A DNA stretch of 5,165 nt, taken from assembly GCA_027295745.1 (NCBI GenBank), contig JAPUKI010000157.1, positions 1 to 5,165 of the forward strand. The letters run 5' to 3'. Shown in pieces: positions 1-4,699 of the stretch. Position 1 is the first letter of the stretch. The number at the start of each line of letters is the position of its first letter. The notes below the pieces were generated by a model. That model had not been told where the DNA came from. It did no database searches and worked only from the letters and a program-made list of their open reading frames with translations. Origin of the DNA: Acidobacteriota bacterium. Its GTDB lineage: Bacteria; Acidobacteriota; UBA6911; RPQK01; JADFOI01. Made by a program: the position numbers and the translations under genes.

Positions 1-727
1 CCAGGATCCTCTCCCGGCGCACCGCTCCTGAGACGACCAGTATGACATTTCCAGGGTAGTAATGAGCTTCATGAAAACGAGTCAGCTGCTGAAGGGTGGC
101 ATCCGTCTGTGCCATCCACGTGAAGCTTTTCTCCAAAGAAAGCGGATCTCCCCATCGCTGCTCCGGATAGGCCAACTCCAGGAGTTTCTGCCTGGCAAAG
201 ACCTGTGGCAGATCCAGTTGGAGGAGTCTCTCTTGCAAGAGGATTTCTACCTCCCGGCCGATGGCACCTAAATCAATTTCAGGAGCCTGCAACAATGCGG
301 CGTGAAACTCCAGAGTCTTGAGAACATTTTCAGCCGGAACAGAAGAAGAAAATACAGTACTGTCGTAGCGGGTGGTGATCTTCAGCACCGCTCCCAGGCC
401 AACCATCTCCGAAACCACTTCGCTTCGATGCCGATAGAGCCGCTCGAGAAGGTCAGTGACCCCGATATTCCCTGCCTCTTCCTGTGAGTGACCTGCCCGG
501 ATATAGGTCACCACAGTCGCCAGCGGATCCAGCGCCTGTTCTTCGATCACAATCGTCAAACCGTTTCGCAGAACGACTCGGGTTAAATTTTCCTTGTCTT
601 CCCTGAACTCAAATGCTTTGAAATACTCTGGAGTCTGAGTGGCTCCAGGTGGACTGACGGCCAGGGACTCGGCTTCCAAAGAGGCCATCGCCACCCCGGA
701 AGACAGAAGGAGAATCAGCCACTTCAT
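1..727 (-). CDS. Secreted M16-family (pitrilysin/insulinase-like) protein, probably non-catalytic, partial
   Basis: The reading frame starts at the ATG at 727 and stays open for 242 codons to the left edge, so the C-terminal part is outside the window. An in-frame TGA about 40 bp upstream limits the start. Residues 1-15 form a signal peptide: K2, a hydrophobic core, then AMA before S16. Residues 49-100 match the M16 N-terminal fold (VLRNGLTIVIEE, then YIRAGHSQEEAGNIG). The segment around 215-236 (LTRFHEAHYYPGNVILVVSG) is the typical end of the first M16 domain. The zinc box HXXEH should fall at 92-96 but reads DLLER: both histidines are gone and only the glutamate remains. M16 proteins often occur as a catalytic plus an inactive subunit, so I infer a periplasmic or envelope-facing inactive partner. 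The gene is divergent from the sigma factor. The fold assignment is firm; the lack of activity is inferred from the missing ligands. Confidence 0.88.
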   Translation of the reverse strand, partial: MKWLILLLSSGVAMASLEAESLAVSPPGATQTPEYFKAFEFREDKENLTRVVLRNGLTIVIEEQALDPLATVVTYIRAGHSQEEAGNIGVTDLLERLYRHRSEVVSEMVGLGAVLKITTRYDSTVFSSSVPAENVLKTLEFHAALLQAPEIDLGAIGREVEILLQERLLQLDLPQVFARQKLLELAYPEQRWGDPLSLEKSFTWMAQTDATLQQLTRFHEAHYYPGNVILVVSGAVRRERIL

Positions 728-822
728 ACCCGAATCGTATCAACTCCAGAGACGGAAAAGCAATGGAGGGGCACTTCCCAGTGGAAGAGCTTTTCTGTAT
801 GGTAGTGGTTAGAAGGCGGTAA

Positions 823-1425
823 ATGAAAACCAAGGAATTAGGACAGCAGCAGATCATCCAGGGACTCAAGGATGCTGATTCAGAAGTCATTGATGACTTC
901 ATTCAGCAGTTCTCTCGACCTCTCTTTGGCGTGATCCTCAATTACACTAAGAATCCGCCTGATGCTGAGGAGATTCTGCAAGACACCTTGCTCAGGGTCA
1001 TTCGAAAGATCGACACCTTTCGCCAAGAGAGTGACATCTGGCCTTGGATGAAGCGGATCGCCATCAATAACTCCATCATGTGGCTGAGAAAACGCCGGGT
1101 CAGTCGTGGACGGGAGATCCGACTGGAGGACTTCGCTCCCACCTTCTCCGAGGATGGCTACCTTCAAAGTCCGGTCTTCCGCTGGTCCGTGGATCCAGAG
1201 GATGTCATTCTGAATGAAGAGCTGGCAAACCAGCTTTACGAGGCCATCCAGTCGCTACCCTTTGAATATCGCGTCCCGCTGGTCCTGAGGGATACCGAAG
1301 GGTATCCGATCAAGCAGATTGCTTCCCTACTGGGGCTCAAAGAAGCCACCGCCAAGACTCGAATTCACCGGGGTCGGCTCGCCGTGCGCAAGAAATTGGC
1401 AGACTATCTTGAGGGCAGAGGATGA
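823..1425 (+). CDS. ECF-type RNA polymerase sigma factor (sigma-70 family)
   Basis: This 200-residue protein has the two-domain layout of ECF sigma factors. Region 2 covers about residues 27-93, with DAEEILQDT at 47-55 and WPWMKRIAINN at 73-83, the core-binding and -10 recognition segment. A linker of about 45 residues follows. Region 4 covers about 139-192 (SLPFEYRVPLVLRDTEGY, then IASLLGLKEATAKTRIHRGR), a helix-turn-helix for the -35 element. The ATG at 823 has an AAGGCGG-like ribosome site at 813-819, spaced rather closely. The length is normal for the family. The stop overlaps the start of the anti-sigma gene by ATGA, which implies translational coupling and control by that partner. The trigger and the regulon cannot be read from the sequence. 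The divergent M16 gene shares the 95-bp upstream space and is a possible target. Confidence 0.95.
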   Translation: MKTKELGQQQIIQGLKDADSEVIDDFIQQFSRPLFGVILNYTKNPPDAEEILQDTLLRVIRKIDTFRQESDIWPWMKRIAINNSIMWLRKRRVSRGREIRLEDFAPTFSEDGYLQSPVFRWSVDPEDVILNEELANQLYEAIQSLPFEYRVPLVLRDTEGYPIKQIASLLGLKEATAKTRIHRGRLAVRKKLADYLEGRG

Positions 1426-1664
1426 GAAACGATTTGAAGTGCAAGGACTGTTTTGACTTGTTGATGGATTATCTGGAGGACAATCTCGATTCTGAGACCC
1501 AGAAGAAACTAGACCAGCATTTCGCTGCCTGTCCTCCCTGCCTCAACTTTCTGGAGTCGTATCGAGACTGCTCGAAGATGGCCCAGCAACTGCGAGATCA
1601 GCAAGTAGAAATCCCGAAGGAACTGGAGAACCGTCTCAAGACCTTCCTGCGGGAGCAGATGTAA
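1422..1664 (+). CDS. Zinc-finger (zf-HC2) anti-sigma factor, short soluble form
   Basis: This 80-residue protein starts at the ATG inside the ATGA overlap with the sigma gene. It carries the zinc-binding anti-sigma motif: C7 and C10 near the N-terminus, then H33, C37 and C40 (HFAACPPC). It continues with a charged, probably helical tail. In this family the zinc domain packs against the sigma factor and keeps it from RNA polymerase, often in a redox- or signal-dependent way. There is no transmembrane segment after the zinc domain, so it should act in the cytoplasm and not as a membrane-anchored receptor. A GAGGGC upstream inside the sigma gene may serve as ribosome site. Assignment rests on the motif, the size and the operon position. 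The sensed signal is unknown. Confidence 0.92.
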   Translation: MRNDLKCKDCFDLLMDYLEDNLDSETQKKLDQHFAACPPCLNFLESYRDCSKMAQQLRDQQVEIPKELENRLKTFLREQM

Positions 1665-1685
1665 GCGCAGCACTGGCTAGAATAA

Positions 1686-1713
1686 TTGAGCGCTTCCTTC
1701 CTTCTGTTATACT
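1686..1713 (+). promoter_or_regulatory. Sigma-70-type promoter of the interrupted tRNA-Val gene
   Basis: A -35 box TTGAGC (1686-1691) and a -10 box TATACT (1708-1713) are 16 bp apart. They match the consensus at 4/6 and 5/6 positions. Transcription would start near 1720, about 15 bp before the tRNA 5' end at 1735. The promoter looks intact although the tRNA it served is broken. No comparable promoter is visible in front of the complete tRNA-Val at 1859, so this promoter may now transcribe that gene by read-through. Confidence 0.6.
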
Positions 1714-1734
1714 CCTCCCCTCCCCAATCACCGT

Positions 1735-1776
1735 GGGCGATTAGCTCAGCTGGCAGAGCGCCTCCCTTACAAGGAG
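1735..1776 (+). tRNA. tRNA-Val(UAC), 5' half of a split gene
   Basis: The parts occur in canonical order: acceptor strand GGGCGAT (1735-1741), TA, D-stem GCTC/GAGC with loop AGCTGGCA (1744-1759), G, anticodon stem CCTCC (1761-1765), loop CTTACAA (1766-1772; anticodon TAC, valine), and four bases of the 3' stem, GGAG (1773-1776). After 1776 the tRNA pattern stops: the fifth stem base is T instead of G and no variable loop or T-arm follows. The missing 34 nt are found at 2221-2254. The two halves together make exactly 76 nt with the CCA end. As it stands this half cannot form a tRNA. Confidence 0.85.
1762..1776 (+). repeat. Left copy of the 15-bp anticodon-arm repeat (att-like core)
   Basis: CTCCCTTACAAGGAG is repeated at 2206-2220 as CTCCCTTGAAAGGAG, with only the two central bases different. 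The flanking CTCC/GGAG arms are inverted around a 7-nt centre, the layout expected of a tyrosine recombinase crossover site placed on a tRNA anticodon arm. The copies bound the 444-bp insert. The recombinase that would use them is not identified. Confidence 0.6.
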
Positions 1777-1858
1777 TTGCATGGATTGGCAAGTTATTGG
1801 CAGGTAAGGAGATATAGAAGTCCTGAGAGCCGGCGTGACGTTATGGTGAGGTAAATAT

Positions 1859-1932
1859 GCTCGCTTAGCTCAGTTGGCTAGAGCACCTGGCTTACATCCA
1901 GGGGGTCGGGGGTTCGAGTCCCTCAGCGAGCA
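1859..1932 (+). tRNA. tRNA-Val(UAC), complete
   Basis: A full cloverleaf is visible. The acceptor stem is GCTCGCT (1859-1865) paired with AGCGAGC (1925-1931), and the discriminator is A1932. The D-arm is GCTC/GAGC. The anticodon stem is CCTGG/CCAGG with loop CTTACAT, so the anticodon is TAC, valine. The variable loop is GGGTC and the T-arm is GGGGG-TTCGAGT-CCCTC. The CCA end is not encoded (CAA follows). It has the same anticodon as the broken tRNA but a very different acceptor and T-stem, so it is not a duplication of it. It lies inside the insert, and its last 10 bases overlap the 3' end of an integrase remnant on the other strand. It is probably element-derived and probably the working copy at this locus. 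Confidence 0.93.
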
Positions 1933-2078
1933 AACAACCCGTCCAAACTTTGAATTGCTTTCCTTTTATACTCATCTTCGATTGTCAGATAAGGCTCTGT
2001 CATCCTGGTTGAAGTGTGACCGATCAGCTCTGAGATCGCGTTGAGTAGTGATCCCGGCAAACTGCCAACGTGATGCAA
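1923..2078 (-). pseudogene. Tyrosine recombinase (integrase) C-terminal remnant 1
   Basis: The last 51 codons of an integrase can be recognised. Residues 17-25 (SELIGHTST, with the conserved GH) and the nucleophile region RMTEPYLTI (Y30) are typical, followed by the C-terminal tail KRKAIQSLDGLF. The upstream LHHVGSLP looks like a degraded HDLRHTF box in which the catalytic Arg is replaced by His. The usual RY before the nucleophile reads PY. Nothing recognisable as integrase is seen further upstream, although the frame stays open to an ATG at 2123. The stop codon at 1923 lies within the tRNA-Val 3' end, the classic position of an integrase gene at the tRNA-side attachment site. It is inactive. 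Confidence 0.75.
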
Positions 2079-2204
2079 ACACCCACCACCAACGGGTACT
2101 AACCAGGACTCAGACGGACTCATAGTTTAGGTGTAACTGATTGATGATAAAGGCTAGTATCGGCTAGTCGACTGACCTAGAAGCAGTTGGGAAAACACCC
2201 AAGA

Positions 2205-2254
2205 TCTCCCTTGAAAGGAGGAGGTCACTGGTTCAAGTCCAGTACCGCCCACCA
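2205..2254 (+). tRNA. tRNA-Val 3' half of the split gene, with CCA
   Basis: The region contains a complete anticodon-arm look-alike (TCTCC-CTTGAAA-GGAGG, 2205-2221), variable loop AGGTC, T-arm ACTGG-TTCAAGT-CCAGT (2227-2243), acceptor strand ACCGCCC (2244-2250), discriminator A2251 and encoded CCA (2252-2254). No acceptor 5' strand or D-arm precedes it. Joined after 1776, bases 2221-2254 complete the resident tRNA-Val at 76 nt. The only flaw is an A-C mismatch at the sixth acceptor pair. The loop here would read TGA instead of TAC, so this copy of the arm is not simply the original. It could be an element-supplied 3' half or a mutated one. Confidence 0.82.
2206..2220 (+). repeat. Right copy of the 15-bp anticodon-arm repeat
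   Basis: CTCCCTTGAAAGGAG matches the left copy at 1762-1776 at 13 of 15 positions. Recombination between the AAGGAG parts of the two copies would delete exactly 444 bp and rejoin the tRNA with its TAC anticodon. The two differing bases fall on anticodon positions 35 and 36. Confidence 0.6.
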
Positions 2255-2256
2255 AC

Positions 2257-2283
2257 GAATCAATCACTTAGCGTGATTGATTC
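2257..2283. terminator. Perfect 11-bp hairpin downstream of the tRNA 3' end and overlapping the integrase 3' end
   Basis: GAATCAATCAC (2257-2267), loop TTAGC, and GTGATTGATTC (2273-2283) form a perfect hairpin. It begins two bases after the encoded CCA and includes the stop codon of integrase remnant 2. The position between two convergent transcripts fits a bidirectional terminator. However, the stem is AT-rich and no T-run follows on either strand, so a recombinase arm-binding site is an alternative. Confidence 0.4.
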
Positions 2284-2587
2284 CTCCTGAAGTTTCCACT
2301 GTGTCACTGTTTGTGTCAGTTGGGTAGGCAGTATCGAGGGTTTTGATGGCTCTCATGCGATGGTCAGGAGCCAGGTGGGAGTATCTCATTGTCATCGTCA
2401 CACTGGCATGACCAAGCAGTTCCTTCACAGTCATCAGGTCCACTCCAGACATCAGCAGGTGTGATGCGAAGGTGTGTCTAAGGTCGTGAAAGCGGAAGTT
2501 GTCAATTCCAGCCTTCTCGACAGCATTTCTAAACGGCCTTGTGAAGTCGAATCGAGGCAGGGGATGCGTCGATTCACCAAAGACGAA
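2264..2587 (-). pseudogene. Tyrosine recombinase (integrase) C-terminal remnant 2
   Basis: In this 107-codon open stretch the C-terminal catalytic part is well preserved: FVFGES at the start, FRNAVEKAGIDNF (19-31), the HDLRHTF box (H34, R37), LMTVKELLGHASV (51-63, H60), and MTMRYSHL with nucleophile Y69. An unusual Thr-rich tail ends in NHAK. The frame is closed upstream by a TGA at 2588-2590, directly before FVFG. A possible continuation beyond that stop (TIPSGHQRRQDSGLR) is too short and lacks the N-terminal domain and the first catalytic Arg. No start codon suits a full gene, and the ATG at 2452 is an internal Met. The gene points toward the tRNA 3' half and ends about 10 bp from its CCA, marking a second integration at this tRNA. 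About 140 bp beyond 2590 hold nothing I can identify. Confidence 0.85.
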
Positions 2588-2748
2588 TCACCGAAGGCCG
2601 GAGTCCTGTCTCCTTTGATGTCCAGATGGTATGGTGCCTGCACATGCGCGCCCTGGAAAAAGCCGCTTGGGACTCCTGGCGAGCTGAAAATAATTTTAGC
2701 AATTTTGGAGCTGCCCCGTGGTTCTGATTGTGTAAAATCGAACGCTCT

Positions 2749-3030
2749 ATGACATATCTAGAACTTACCTTGAGCATCACCAACATCGTAATGGCAGCGG
2801 GGATCGTCTTGTTCGCAGGAAAAAACTGGCAGGCCACTAAACATTATGCTGAGACGACGGCCTTAGAAGTATTACTGATCCGGCTTGGGAATATCCATAG
2901 AATGGGCCAGAGTGTAGAGCGGCGAGCGGCCATTGAAGCCGTGAAAATAATCCGACAAAACTTTCCAGCCTTGTATCAGTCGGTGGCGCCACATTTTTCG
3001 AAAGAGGTACAAGAGGAAGTATCTTCCTGA
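2749..3030 (+). CDS. Small protein with one N-terminal membrane segment, unknown function
   Basis: The protein has 93 residues from the ATG at 2749; an in-frame TTG at 2728 would add seven. A hydrophobic segment at about 6-24 (LTLSITNIVMAAGIVLFAG) is followed by a polar, probably helical domain with many Arg, Glu and Gln (about 35-93), so I expect a single anchor with a cytoplasmic tail. I do not recognise the family. No good ribosome site is seen before either start. A 6-bp hairpin, AGGAAG-tat-CTTCCT, overlaps the stop codon, without a T-run. The gene sits just beyond an integrase remnant, so it is probably accessory cargo. The coherent membrane-plus-amphipathic composition favours a real protein, but this is not proven. 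Confidence 0.55.
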   Translation: MTYLELTLSITNIVMAAGIVLFAGKNWQATKHYAETTALEVLLIRLGNIHRMGQSVERRAAIEAVKIIRQNFPALYQSVAPHFSKEVQEEVSS

Positions 3031-3041
3031 CTGCCTGCGGC

Positions 3042-3097
3042 GACTACACCCAAACCCGCATGAAACCGGACTTGCAGAGCATGTAGTCAGTGTAGCC
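3042..3097. repeat. GACTACA/TGTAGTC inverted pair, copy A
   Basis: GACTACA at 3042-3048 is matched by TGTAGTC at 3082-3088, and the related TGTAGCC follows at 3091-3097. The arms span 47 bp, close to the 47-bp spacing of copy B. The repeat lies downstream of the 93-residue gene. Its role is unknown. Confidence 0.45.
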
Positions 3098-3153
3098 AGC
3101 GTTTGAGGGTATAAGGGGGGGGCTAGCTGGTTTGGATATACTCACTAGTAATC

Positions 3154-3534
3154 GTGGAAGGTTCGTTGCGAGTCGGCACGTTAATACTTCTTGCAGTTCT
3201 CCTTGTGGTGGTATTGCTTCCTATTTTAGCTCTCTACGATGTGGTGGTTAACGAGCGGACTCTCTCACCCCTTGGGCTGGCTGGGATGTCCGTGACAGTC
3301 AGGGCAGTGCATACGTTCTATATGATAGCGTCTCATGTCGTAGTAGTGATATCAGTCGTTGGTGCGGTAGCAGTTACACCCTCCCTCAGGGACATTCTAA
3401 CTGACTACAAAAACTTCTTGAAGGCAGTAGTAATTTGCCTTCTTCCAGACCTGTATATTCTGCCTTTCTGTTGGTTTCTCTTTGCCGTTCCTGGTTATTG
3501 GGATTGGTATGTGGAATACCTGCCCAGCATGTGA
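3154..3534 (+). CDS. Small three-pass membrane protein, unknown function
   Basis: The protein has 126 residues from a GTG start at 3154. Three clear membrane segments are visible at about 8-31 (VGTLILLAVLLVVVLLPILA), 53-75 (HTFYMIASHVVVVISVVGAV) and 89-112 (LKAVVICLLPDLYILPFCWF). The termini are short and the C-terminal tail is aromatic-rich (PGYWDWYVEYLP). No enzyme motif is seen. A -10-like TATACT at 3137-3142 lies close to the start with no matching -35 box and no clear ribosome site, so the start is uncertain and translation may be near-leaderless. A run of eight G at 3115-3122 precedes it. The gene lies between two copies of the GACTACA repeat. I do not recognise a family. Composition strongly supports a membrane protein. 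Confidence 0.6.
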   Translation: MEGSLRVGTLILLAVLLVVVLLPILALYDVVVNERTLSPLGLAGMSVTVRAVHTFYMIASHVVVVISVVGAVAVTPSLRDILTDYKNFLKAVVICLLPDLYILPFCWFLFAVPGYWDWYVEYLPSM

Positions 3535-3549
3535 CCACCCCCCTCCTTA

Positions 3550-3564
3550 CACCCGCAAAGGGTG
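3550..3564. other. Short hairpin after the three-pass membrane gene
   Basis: CACCC-gcaaa-GGGTG forms a 5-bp stem 16 bp after the stop codon at 3534. There is no T-run, so it is at best a weak terminator or part of the adjoining repeat structure. Confidence 0.3.
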
Positions 3565-3619
3565 ACTACAACGACTACACAGGCTAAAATCCAGTGCTGG
3601 TGGGGGTTGTGGTGTAGTC
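3564..3619. repeat. GACTACA/TGTAGTC inverted repeat, copy B
   Basis: Tandem GACTACA (3564-3570) and GACTACAC (3573-3580) are matched by GTGTAGTC (3612-3619), giving an 8-bp stem over 47 bp. An inner CCAG-tg-CTGG hairpin lies at 3591-3600. The element overlaps the last codons of the truncated minus-strand gene fragment and replaces that gene's normal 3' end. Confidence 0.5.
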
Positions 3620-3790
3620 AGCCCCCTCACCGGCTGCGCCTATCAATACACCATCTCTGATACCATCCTCTGTTTCGACCTTGCGAACTTCCGATTTCGC
3701 AAGCTTCAGTTCGCTTCCGGTTGAGGTAATGACGGTCAAATCGTCGGCCCCCGATTCCTTGAGTGCACATTCCAAGCGGTCTCCATAAAC
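3584..3790 (-). pseudogene. 3'-truncated internal fragment of a small secreted-protein-type gene (DGxxxGxLIG motif)
   Basis: In this frame, VYGDRLECALKESGADDLTV and the following residues lead to KSEVRKVE and DGIRDGVLIGAA. This order (a test of a coding word or value, an SEVRKVE-type strand, then a DGxxxGxLIGA glycine turn) recalls a widespread group of uncharacterised bacterial envelope proteins in which LIGA opens a glycine-rich membrane-like segment. Here that segment is lost and the frame runs into repeat B, ending DYTTTPTSTGF. The upstream frame is closed by TAG at 3791-3793. Both ends are therefore missing and no start codon is convincing. The similarity is from memory of the pattern and is moderate. 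It is fused at its 5' side to the hydrolase fragment. Confidence 0.5.
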
Positions 3791-4140
3791 CTATAAACAT
3801 GCCGGATGACTGCCTCCATCGTGTAGTGGGCATCGCTTCGGGGGTTATCCGTATACCCACTTCCGAGTTTGTCTAAGGCATACACATGAAAGTGCGAGGC
3901 TAAATGATCAAAGATATTTGCCCAACCATCGGCAGAAGAAGTCGAACCGAAGTGGCCTCCGTGAACCAGCACCATGGCTTCTCCACTTCCCCCTTCAAAG
4001 GATCTGGTCCTGATCCCATCCACGTCTACAAACTTAGCGTTTCCCATGGTCACGGCGTAGGCCTTAGTTGATCGTAAGAAACTCAAAACCGCCAGACTGG
4101 CCACAGAGTGTTTGAGAAAAGCCCTTCTCAGAAGATTCAT
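3736..4140 (-). pseudogene. Tat-exported alpha/beta hydrolase, truncated after about 120 residues
   Basis: The ATG at 4140 begins LLRRAFLKHSVAS, a twin-arginine motif (R6, R7, F9, L10, K11). A hydrophobic core and an AYA cleavage site at 27-29 follow. The mature part shows the alpha/beta hydrolase start: FVDVDGIRTRSFEGGSGE, the oxyanion-hole LVHGG (58-62), and YALDKLGSGYTDNP (87-100). Homology stops at about VYRFMET (115-121). The nucleophile elbow (GxSxG), the acid and the histidine are absent, and the frame ends 12 codons later in unrelated sequence. It is thus a dead 5' fragment. The junction near 3780-3790 reads as hydrolase in one frame and as VYGDR of the neighbouring fragment in another. 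A TTG at 4176 could extend the N-terminus but would bury the Tat signal. Confidence 0.8.
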
Positions 4141-4292
4141 CTTTACGCTTCTTCGGGATTTATTTTCGCCTGCCAAAGGTGTGGATATGCTTTTTCGTAG
4201 ATGCTAACGCGGGTGAGGGTTAAAGGCAATGGAAAAGCCGGGCAAGGGCAGGAGTCAGGTTCCGGTGATGTCCAGGATTGGGTGGTCAGCTC

Positions 4293-4601
4293 CTACTTGT
4301 GGTCGGAACAATCGTGGTCCTTTTTATCCCTCATCTCTTTCCACATTTTTTCCTTCCACATTCTTCGGCGACGGTGGAGGCGCCCGACTACCCCATGACC
4401 CATGACCCATGAAGCCATGGAGGCAAGGAGCACTAAGCCAAAAGCGTTCTTGAAGCTCATGCGAACCGCTCCAAACAGTTCAGGCATGGCCATGTTCCAG
4501 GAAAAATAAACACCAATGCTGCCGACGATGATCACTAGGAGCGTCCAGCCTATCCCTACGATCAGGAAACGACCGATGAAATGTCTTCCCTTACGATGCA
4601 T
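4293..4601 (-). CDS. Small two-pass membrane protein with WNMAMPELFG motif and basic tail
   Basis: The protein has 102 residues. The ATG at 4601 has an excellent ribosome site, AAGGAG at 4610-4615, eight bases upstream. A first membrane helix (about 11-33) leads into FSWNMAMPELFG (33-44). A second helix (about 50-68, FKNAFGLVLLASMASWVMG) and a strongly charged tail follow, with RRRR (77-80) and a tandem MWKEKMWKEM (81-90). The layout resembles a group of short uncharacterised membrane proteins carrying a WNWLMP-type motif between two helices, followed by an Arg/Glu-rich tail. This is recognised from memory and not searched. The function is unknown. It follows two other small membrane genes on the same strand, with a 98-bp gap. 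Confidence 0.75.
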   Translation of the reverse strand: MHRKGRHFIGRFLIVGIGWTLLVIIVGSIGVYFSWNMAMPELFGAVRMSFKNAFGLVLLASMASWVMGHGVVGRLHRRRRMWKEKMWKEMRDKKDHDCSDHK

Positions 4602-4699
4602 GATGCCTTCTCCTTACCAAGAGGGGTTGTTCCGTGCCTCCGACAAGCCGTGGGTTTTATAGAGGGTAGACCTTCAGGGACCGGCCAAGCTGGATGCCA

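Noticed and set aside
62..487. Two plus-strand open frames under the M16 gene
   Set aside because: They are antisense shadows of a clear M16 reading frame that spans the whole region.
1663..1695. Terminator AAGCGC...GCGCTT after the anti-sigma gene
   Set aside because: The 6-bp stem has a 21-nt loop and only a loose T/C-rich tail, and it overlaps the tRNA promoter.
1777..2220. A self-splicing intron in the tRNA-Val gene
   Set aside because: The segment holds a complete tRNA and an integrase remnant on the other strand, the boundaries are direct repeats, and no group I or group II core or boundary signature is visible. Bacteria lack the tRNA splicing endonuclease system for other introns.
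2205..2254. An independent tRNA-Ser (anticodon TGA)
   Set aside because: There is no 5' acceptor strand or D-arm upstream, and the variable loop has five bases whereas serine tRNAs carry a long one.
2733..2738. TAAAAT as a -10 box for the 93-residue gene
   Set aside because: No -35 box occurs at 15-19 bp upstream; the nearest candidate TTGGAG is 22 bp away.
2474..2752. Plus-strand open frame of 92 codons
   Set aside because: It lies opposite the well-supported integrase remnant and has no protein-like features.
3031..3640. Integron attC sites between small gene cassettes
   Set aside because: The inverted repeats lack recognisable core and inverse-core ends, and no integron integrase is present. 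The cassette-like impression remains only as a finding on repeats.
4201..4398. Plus-strand open frame of 65 codons
   Set aside because: Its second half is antisense to the membrane gene at 4293-4601 and its composition is not protein-like. The 4141-4292 stretch is left as intergenic with nothing recognised.
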